From assembly GCA_945910005.1 (NCBI GenBank), contig OX246741.1, positions 13,716,890 to 13,780,889 on the forward strand: a stretch of 64,000 nt of DNA, read 5' to 3'. Shown piece after piece: positions 62,501 to 64,000 of this stretch. This DNA comes from Isoperla grammatica. Lineage: Eukaryota; Arthropoda; Insecta; Plecoptera; Perlodidae. Positions within the stretch are counted from its first letter, which is position 1, and each line of letters opens with the position of its first letter. The notes under the pieces are model-generated. The model was not told the DNA's origin and did no database searches. It was given only the letters and a program-made list of their open reading frames with translations. The position numbers were made by a program, and so were the translations under genes.

Positions 62501-63140
62501 TACAACTTGCTCAATTACCATAACAACACAACAAGAACTTCTTTACTGTACTGCAAACACACACACAAAGGATACAAACACGATGAAAACTTACATAGCA
62601 AATATCTGCAAACAGTAATTATGGTAAAAGGTGCAACAAAAACAATACGTTCACATTGGGATGAAAGACACAGGAGGTAAACCAGCAAGCACGTACGTAA
62701 AGATTGCACTGGACAGAACCACATAGAAGACACACCGGTACAGACCAACAACTGACGTAAACCAATCGCCTAAGCCTTTCTCACTTATCGATACCTTTAT
62801 CTGTCATATAGTTTTACTTTAGTTTCCATAAAACAATCACATCAAAACAGTCTCCTCGTGAACGGTAGTCATTCTTAATTAACACAAAAAAAAAAAAATC
62901 GAAAAAAAAAAATACAGGTCAAACTTACAAACAAGCCATAACAACAAGAAAAACAAATGAAAACATGTGTACGTAAAAGTCACTGGCCATGCTAGAATGT
63001 AAAAGTCAAGTTTGTGAAAGATGTTGGTGGGCATGCGAGCTTGCGAATAAGGCTAAGGGTACCTGCTGAGGGTGTACGAGGCCCGCTCGCTCCGGTCGTG
63101 TCTTCAAAAGGGTTGGAAACGCTAATGTTATCCCCAGCTC
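42454..63140 (-). CDS. osa: ARID1/Osa (BAF250) SWI/SNF subunit, 3' part of gene, 5' end off the window
   Basis: Coding parts, in transcript order: 63140-63063, 61533-61374, 60342-60135, (58522-58454 putative), 51413-51248, 50761-50571, 49989-49858, 47524-47356, 46038-45855, 44521-42454. Every junction has AG/GT borders and the codon phases join without a break, giving 1140 residues and a TAA stop. The first part is a Gly/Pro/Gln/Tyr-rich linker. It is followed by the BAF250_C region: SVEAT...AWRLMMSLKSG, then LLAESCWALDVLNILLFDD, then a long acidic/lysine insert, then SVARRCLCLSNILRNLTFVPGN and SMGTSLDMLRRAAGTLLHLA near the end. The family is the ARID-bearing, BAF-defining subunit of the nuclear SWI/SNF remodeller. 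The ARID domain itself is not in the window and should lie to the right. Introns are packed with hAT elements and a LINE. The family assignment is very secure; exact use of the small exons is inferred. Confidence 0.93.
44522..45854. other. osa intron with a pogo-like fragment
   Basis: CAGTTGAGCCCACTTATAAC then GAACTTGAAGGGA at 45253 resembles a pogo/Tigger transposon end. The other end was not found. Confidence 0.45.
45855..46038 (-). CDS. osa: osa exon, BAF250_C helical region
   Basis: 184 bp; acceptor GGCCACAG, donor AAGTG-GTATGT. Encodes LLAESCWALDVLNILLFDDT, then a segment ending MPGLLDVLLEHFRKALANMF, then DALPPTQPDCK. The family equivalent is WALDTINILLYDD...LPGLLELLVEYFRRCL. The two last bases TG join G of the final exon to make Trp. 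Confidence 0.95.
46383..47039. mobile_element. non-autonomous hAT element, 657 bp
   Basis: Ends CAGTGGCGTAACTAGG and CTTAGTTACGCCACTG. An exact 8-bp target duplication CACTTTTT lies at 46375-46382 and 47040-47047. No transposase frame. Lies in an osa intron. Confidence 0.92.
47356..47524 (-). CDS. osa: osa exon, start of the conserved BAF250_C region
   Basis: 169 bp; acceptor ACCTTGCAG, donor TCGG-GTGAGT. Encodes GNMSQPYPQQSTPKREIIFP, then LESVEATMPVLYKRKRMAK and SPVEAWRLMMSLKSG. This matches the well-conserved ARID1 stretch where a basic R/K-rich motif precedes EAWRVMMSLKSGLLAE. Ends with one base that completes Gly with the next exon. Confidence 0.95.
47792..48886. mobile_element. non-autonomous hAT element A1, 1095 bp, with internal inverted repeat
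   Basis: Ends TAGAGGTGTGCGAGTA and TACTCGCACACCCCTA. Exact 8-bp duplication TATATGAC at 47784-47791 and 48887-48894. GAGTCGAGTTCGAGT subrepeats sit next to both ends. Inside, ~135-bp arms at 48038-48176 and 48299-48433 are inverted copies rich in AGGCCTA. No transposase. Confidence 0.93.
49322..49765. mobile_element. non-autonomous hAT element, 444 bp
   Basis: Ends TAGGGCTGCCCAACGATATC and ATCGTTGGGCAGCCCTA. Exact 8-bp duplication GTATACAA at 49314-49321 and 49766-49773. ATCGATAT subrepeats near both ends. Confidence 0.93.
49858..49989 (-). CDS. osa: osa exon, Pro/Met-rich linker
   Basis: 132 bp, exactly 44 codons; acceptor CTGTTGCAG, donor AAG-GTACAA. Begins SPQQWPPNMASSGPNSLRPS and ends FGPMPPPPGMK. 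Phase 0 on both sides. Directly downstream in the intron sits a hAT element with an 8-bp target duplication (49322-49765). Confidence 0.9.
50571..50761 (-). CDS. osa: osa exon, Gly/Pro/Asn/Gln-rich linker
   Basis: 191 bp; acceptor TGTGTTGCAG, donor CAA-GTACGT. Encodes AGWNNNQYRGQGYPGQGPVG and continues with PQGPQPWNQGPPRPPGPP, ending PYPPQQ in phase 0. Typical disordered ARID1 sequence. Confidence 0.9.
51045..51168 (-). mobile_element. tRNA-derived SINE, copy 2
   Basis: The minus strand reads GCGGTAGCTCATGTGGTGGG then GGGTTCGAATCCCACATAAA, with A-box and B-box sequence better kept than in the 11.75-kb copy. In an osa intron, same orientation as the gene. Confidence 0.7.
51248..51413 (-). CDS. 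osa: osa exon, Pro-rich linker
   Basis: 166 bp; acceptor TTTAGCAG, donor ATG-GTGAGT. Begins GYPGQPPSSSSPYPGGPSKT and ends PYGQQRPPSMY plus one base, which the next exon completes to Ala. Phase 0 in, phase 1 out. Separated from the upstream exon by a 7-kb intron holding the LINE and one hAT element. Confidence 0.9.
51506..51675 (+). mobile_element. MITE-like repeat, GGTTTCACC family, copy d
   Basis: Most complete copy: GGGCCGGTTTCACCAAAAT at the left and TTTTGGTGAATTCGTACC at the right are inverted ends. Interior TTAATCGGAGATCAAAAATG. No ORF. Confidence 0.8.
52500..56275 (+). mobile_element. near-complete non-LTR retrotransposon in an osa intron
   Basis: The intact ORF2 is followed by a ~700-nt AT-rich 3' UTR with a hairpin at 56061-56099 (arms GCTACCCAC / GTGGGTAGTAGC) and a terminal (TTGAA)4 at 56256-56275. 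It sits in the intron between the 58454 and 51413 exons, antisense to osa. The 5' boundary is not visible and I could not read a target-site duplication, so it may be slightly 5'-truncated. Confidence 0.85.
52526..55564 (+). CDS. LINE ORF2: APE endonuclease plus reverse transcriptase, intact
   Basis: 1012 codons without a stop or frameshift. N-terminal AP-endonuclease: HLNIRN near residue 35, catalytic-type Glu67 in ILTET, Asp171/Asn173 in VGDININ, SCIDHIF, and Asp241-His242 in ITDHYP. Reverse transcriptase: PIFKTGNKLHTTNYRPISLL, QYGFRTGRGT, Asp622 in FLDLAKAFD, GVPQGTVLGPLLF and the FADD box at residues 709-712. The C-terminal thumb-like part ends about residue 1000. The family makes target-primed copies of its own RNA. 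It resembles the CR1/L2/Daphne-type Jockey-superfamily LINEs (no RNase H seen). No ORF1 is visible upstream. Codon use is strongly AT-rich, unlike the osa exons around it. The first Met is taken as start; a true start slightly upstream is possible. Confidence 0.95.
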   Translation: MRFNIIGDEQYDTLLFPTTFELREAYKIINGLKIFHLNIRNITKHFDELITLLHDTTIHFDVIILTETQLKYTNDLFNITGYTTHHFTSKLTTHDGITLLIKNDTIQLLTINATCEITQANAVTIHLTKCNETFSILAIYRSPSSDVNIFIDEITTQLTTLNSVYNLIVGDININILPDEHKQSQIADSYLNSLYAHGYVSYINKHTRVNTQSKSCIDHIFIKTKQTNGCVANILQSAITDHYPICFGLFIDTQSPNAKNSSSSQVIQKKINFENLKERLENETWCTVLNITDPNRAAKTFTETLTAHIAAASTVKKLNPKVRALQPWITAGLIKSIRTRDKLSRQSLKSPNNVTLKLEYKRYRNFLTKLIRETKNQYYKNEIENAKQNPQKIWNIINEVTNKRRTKNLISEILARQGLVSTKNDPKAVADTFVDYFSSIGKKMADEISNKTHPKNPTITTDIHYQQNSIFLKPVSESEVAKYIDELKSNCASGIDHIHSSTLQQIKSHITMPLAHIINASFCTGTYPDCFKTAIITPIFKTGNKLHTTNYRPISLLNNISKIHEKCIKHRIYDFLDKHNILSQNQYGFRTGRGTNDAILKLTTDIHSRIDEKDKTVAIFLDLAKAFDTVSHPLLLNKLDRYGIRGNALKLISSYLTNREQYVKISDTLSKPEIIEYGVPQGTVLGPLLFIIFINDLCNMKINGIITTFADDTVLLFSSYSWINVYKIAEAELNKIMKWLENNLLTLNQEKTLFMTFAPNKAEQLDHINCNIKLHANDCIGRARLHCSCFNLTKVSYAKYLGITIDEHLKWDKHINIVTKKVRSTLPKFYLLRNILYTKTLQVVYYAIVQSIIQYGIIGWGGTYDSHINPLSIIQKHVIKVMLKKPFLYPTNLVFSDSGFLNVRKIYLKYLLNHSHKIFHKLKTEPHRHGTRNQIQYKLNIPRTRLHMTQRHALFLGPKAYNDILPLNIRSTKSVDKFNLLLNRWLIQCPNETINNTINLKVTRKVGWYSHD
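56706..57887. mobile_element. non-autonomous hAT element A2, 1182 bp
   Basis: Ends TAGGGCTGTGCGAGTACTCG and GCTACTCGCACACCCCTA, the same family as 47792-48886. Exact 8-bp duplication CAAAAATG at 56698-56705 and 57888-57895. AGGCCTA tandem clusters at about 57110-57200. No transposase. Confidence 0.93.
58454..58522 (-). CDS. osa: putative 69-nt cassette exon of osa
   Basis: Minus strand shows a T-rich tract ending TTTTGTAG, then 23 in-frame codons (MHSSSQLARQLVAPQSPIKS then PYQ), then a GTACGT donor. It is flanked by exons that end and start in phase 0, so it can be included or skipped without a frameshift. The composition (Ser/Gln/Pro, SPIKSPYQ) suits the linker, and joining SPYQ to GYPGQPP is natural. 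Seen: splice borders and frame. Inferred: that it is used. It could be a chance open stretch. Confidence 0.5.
59288..59692. mobile_element. non-autonomous hAT element, 405 bp
   Basis: Ends TAGGGATGCACACGATAATC and ATCGATGTGCATCCCTA. Exact 8-bp duplication GTAAAAAC at 59280-59287 and 59693-59700. Confidence 0.93.
59951..59974. repeat. poly(dC), 24 nt (G run in osa transcript)
   Basis: Longest homopolymer in the window, about 160 nt downstream of the 60135 donor on the osa strand. Confidence 0.95.
60135..60342 (-). CDS. osa: osa exon, Pro/Gln/Gly-rich linker
   Basis: 208 bp; acceptor TTGTTGTAG, donor CAG-GTATGA. It begins by completing Arg, then SYQQGSNPPAPGMQPSGASD, and ends GGYPPQQDYYRQDQ in phase 0. 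Low-complexity ARID1 linker. A 24-nt C run (a G run in the transcript) lies about 160 nt downstream in the intron. Confidence 0.88.
60388..60528. mobile_element. MITE, 141 bp, TAA target duplication
   Basis: Ends GGCTGTGTCTCAAATCGA and TCGAATTGAGATACGCCC (imperfect inverted repeats), flanked by TAA on both sides (60385-60387, 60529-60531). Related copy at 20731-20846. Confidence 0.7.
60655..60735. mobile_element. pogo/Tigger-like end fragments
   Basis: CAGTACAACCTTGATATAAC then an inverted GTTATATCAAGG and AAGGTTGTAT; a collapsed element. Confidence 0.4.
60916..60935 (+). repeat. poly(dG), 20 nt
   Basis: Uninterrupted G run in an osa intron. Confidence 0.95.
61182..61196 (+). repeat. poly(dG), 15 nt
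   Basis: Uninterrupted G run about 180 nt from the 61374 donor. Confidence 0.95.
61374..61533 (-). CDS. osa: osa exon, Gly/Tyr/Pro/Gln-rich linker
   Basis: 160 bp; acceptor TTGTTGCAG, donor AG-GTATAA. It encodes a low-complexity segment starting GMQPGYQGGQGGYSQYPDQY and ending in PYPEGGD plus a split Arg codon completed by the next exon. The composition is typical of the disordered region of ARID1 proteins. Phase in 2, phase out 2, matching both neighbours. Confidence 0.88.
61960..62419. mobile_element. worn hAT-like element, ~460 bp
   Basis: Ends AGTGATGTTCAACGAT and ATCGTTGAACATCACT with ATCGATAT-type sequence inside, as in the 49.3-kb element. No clean 8-bp duplication. Confidence 0.6.
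62420..63062. other. osa intron, nothing further seen
   Basis: AT-rich with two A-rich tracts near 62886-62910. No exon required by the phases. Confidence 0.45.
63063..63140 (-). CDS. osa: osa exon (first visible), linker between ARID and BAF250_C
   Basis: Reads AGDNISVSNPFEDTTGASGP then RTPSA, ending GCA-G before a GTACCC donor. The single G joins GC of the next exon to make Gly. Acceptor taken at CTAG before 63140. A second in-frame acceptor (CGCTAG) at 63161 would add seven codons (length 99 instead of 78). The NPFED-type motif followed by a proline/serine stretch resembles the segment just after the ARID domain in ARID1 proteins. The exon is short, so confidence is lower than for the others. 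Confidence 0.65.
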
Positions 63141-63246
63141 CTAGGTGAGCGCCCAGCGCACCTAGCGGCAAATAAACCAACCACTCAGCCTAGCTAACCG
63201 CAACCCAGGCATTACATTTAATGTTCAATTCATCGACAGCAGTAAG

Positions 63247-63886
63247 CAGTGGTTCCCAAACTATGGCTTGGTACGCTAATTGTATCCTTGAGATACGAAA
63301 AATGTGGGTTTTTTGCAATTTCTTGTTTGCCTGCCTACATTTTGTGTTATATAAGATATTACTTTTATTTGGTTGATGATTATTGATTTATTTGTCACTA
63401 GAAAGTGCCAAGAAAATTCTTCAGTAATTTTTATTGAAACCCAACAAATTTGTCTCAAGAGCCAATCTTAAAGCGAGCTGAAAGACACGTTTCAAACGCA
63501 ATCTGTTTGTGAAAAACTAAGTGTTACTCCTCATAAATACAAATACAGTGTCAGTGTTAATGCATCTGTATACCTCATGCTAAAACTTTCGTAAAAATCA
63601 CACAGTCCCATGTGTGTATCAGTATCAGGCATGTTATTTCCATCGGTAGTTGGGTATACTAGTAAAGTTACATTACAAACTAAATACTATACATAATAAA
63701 TTGTTATGAAAAACACTGGTGGCTAGCCATGTCCCTAACCCTACCCTGCCTGTTCCCTATGATGGGAACAGGCATACTGGAATTTATTTATTTATGTCTG
63801 TTTGGGTATAGCAGCTCGAGTCCCTCTTTGGTATAATATATAATATGAGAGACTTTTGAGAAGTGAGAACAGTTTGGAAACCACTA
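63247..63886. mobile_element. worn hAT-like element, ~640 bp
   Basis: Ends CAGTGGTTCCCAAACTATGG and CAGTTTGGAAACCACTA, the classic CAGTGGTTCCCAA hAT end. Flanking octamers GCAGTAAG and CATTAAAG are only partly alike, so the copy is old. No transposase frame. Confidence 0.7.
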
Positions 63887-64000
63887 CATTAAAGAATGCT
63901 CTCTAGATGTTAGGTAAATGACGATTATAGACTGGCTTTTATGAACTTCTGGGAGCTTTCTGACATTTGAGTTCCTCAAGTAACAATAAAATAGTAATTC

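Overview
The window is a stretch of animal nuclear DNA, most likely from an arthropod. The evidence is split, spliced coding exons with GT/AG borders, very repeat-rich AT-leaning introns, and a C-terminal ARID1/Osa exon whose wording (for example SMGTSLDMLRRAAGTLLHLA) is closest to what I remember of insect Osa. Abundant AGGCCTA heptamers, long poly(dG)/poly(dC) runs and many DNA transposons argue for a large, repeat-heavy genome (crustacean, chelicerate or early-branching insect). I cannot resolve it further from sequence alone.

Two real genes are visible, both on the minus strand. (1) Four 5' coding exons of a synapse-associated protein of 47 kDa / SYAP1 homologue lie at 37614 down to 34280 (194 codons, ending in phase 0 at a GTAAGT donor). 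Its BSD-domain exons were not found in the 34 kb to the left. (2) The 3' part of an ARID1/Osa (BAF250, SWI/SNF subunit) gene runs from 63140 down to a TAA stop at 42454. It has nine well-supported coding exons plus one putative 69-nt cassette exon, and all splice phases agree (1140 residues in the window). The ARID DNA-binding domain must lie beyond the right edge.

The left 34 kb has no gene I can support. It holds a 27-bp minisatellite (113-1003), a 5'-truncated LINE, tRNA-derived SINEs, several small terminal-inverted-repeat elements (one PIF/Harbinger-like with a TTA target duplication), a second minisatellite (10.7-11.3 kb), microsatellites, repeated LINE-tail hairpin motifs and a young ~390-bp palindrome at 28.3-28.7 kb next to another perfect hairpin.

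The osa introns are a transposon trap. They contain one intact 1012-aa endonuclease/reverse-transcriptase LINE ORF (52526-55564) and seven hAT-like non-autonomous elements, five of them with exact 8-bp target-site duplications that I could read directly. Two belong to one family, and one of these carries a large internal inverted repeat. No bacterial-type operons, CRISPR arrays, or functional tRNA/rRNA genes were seen.
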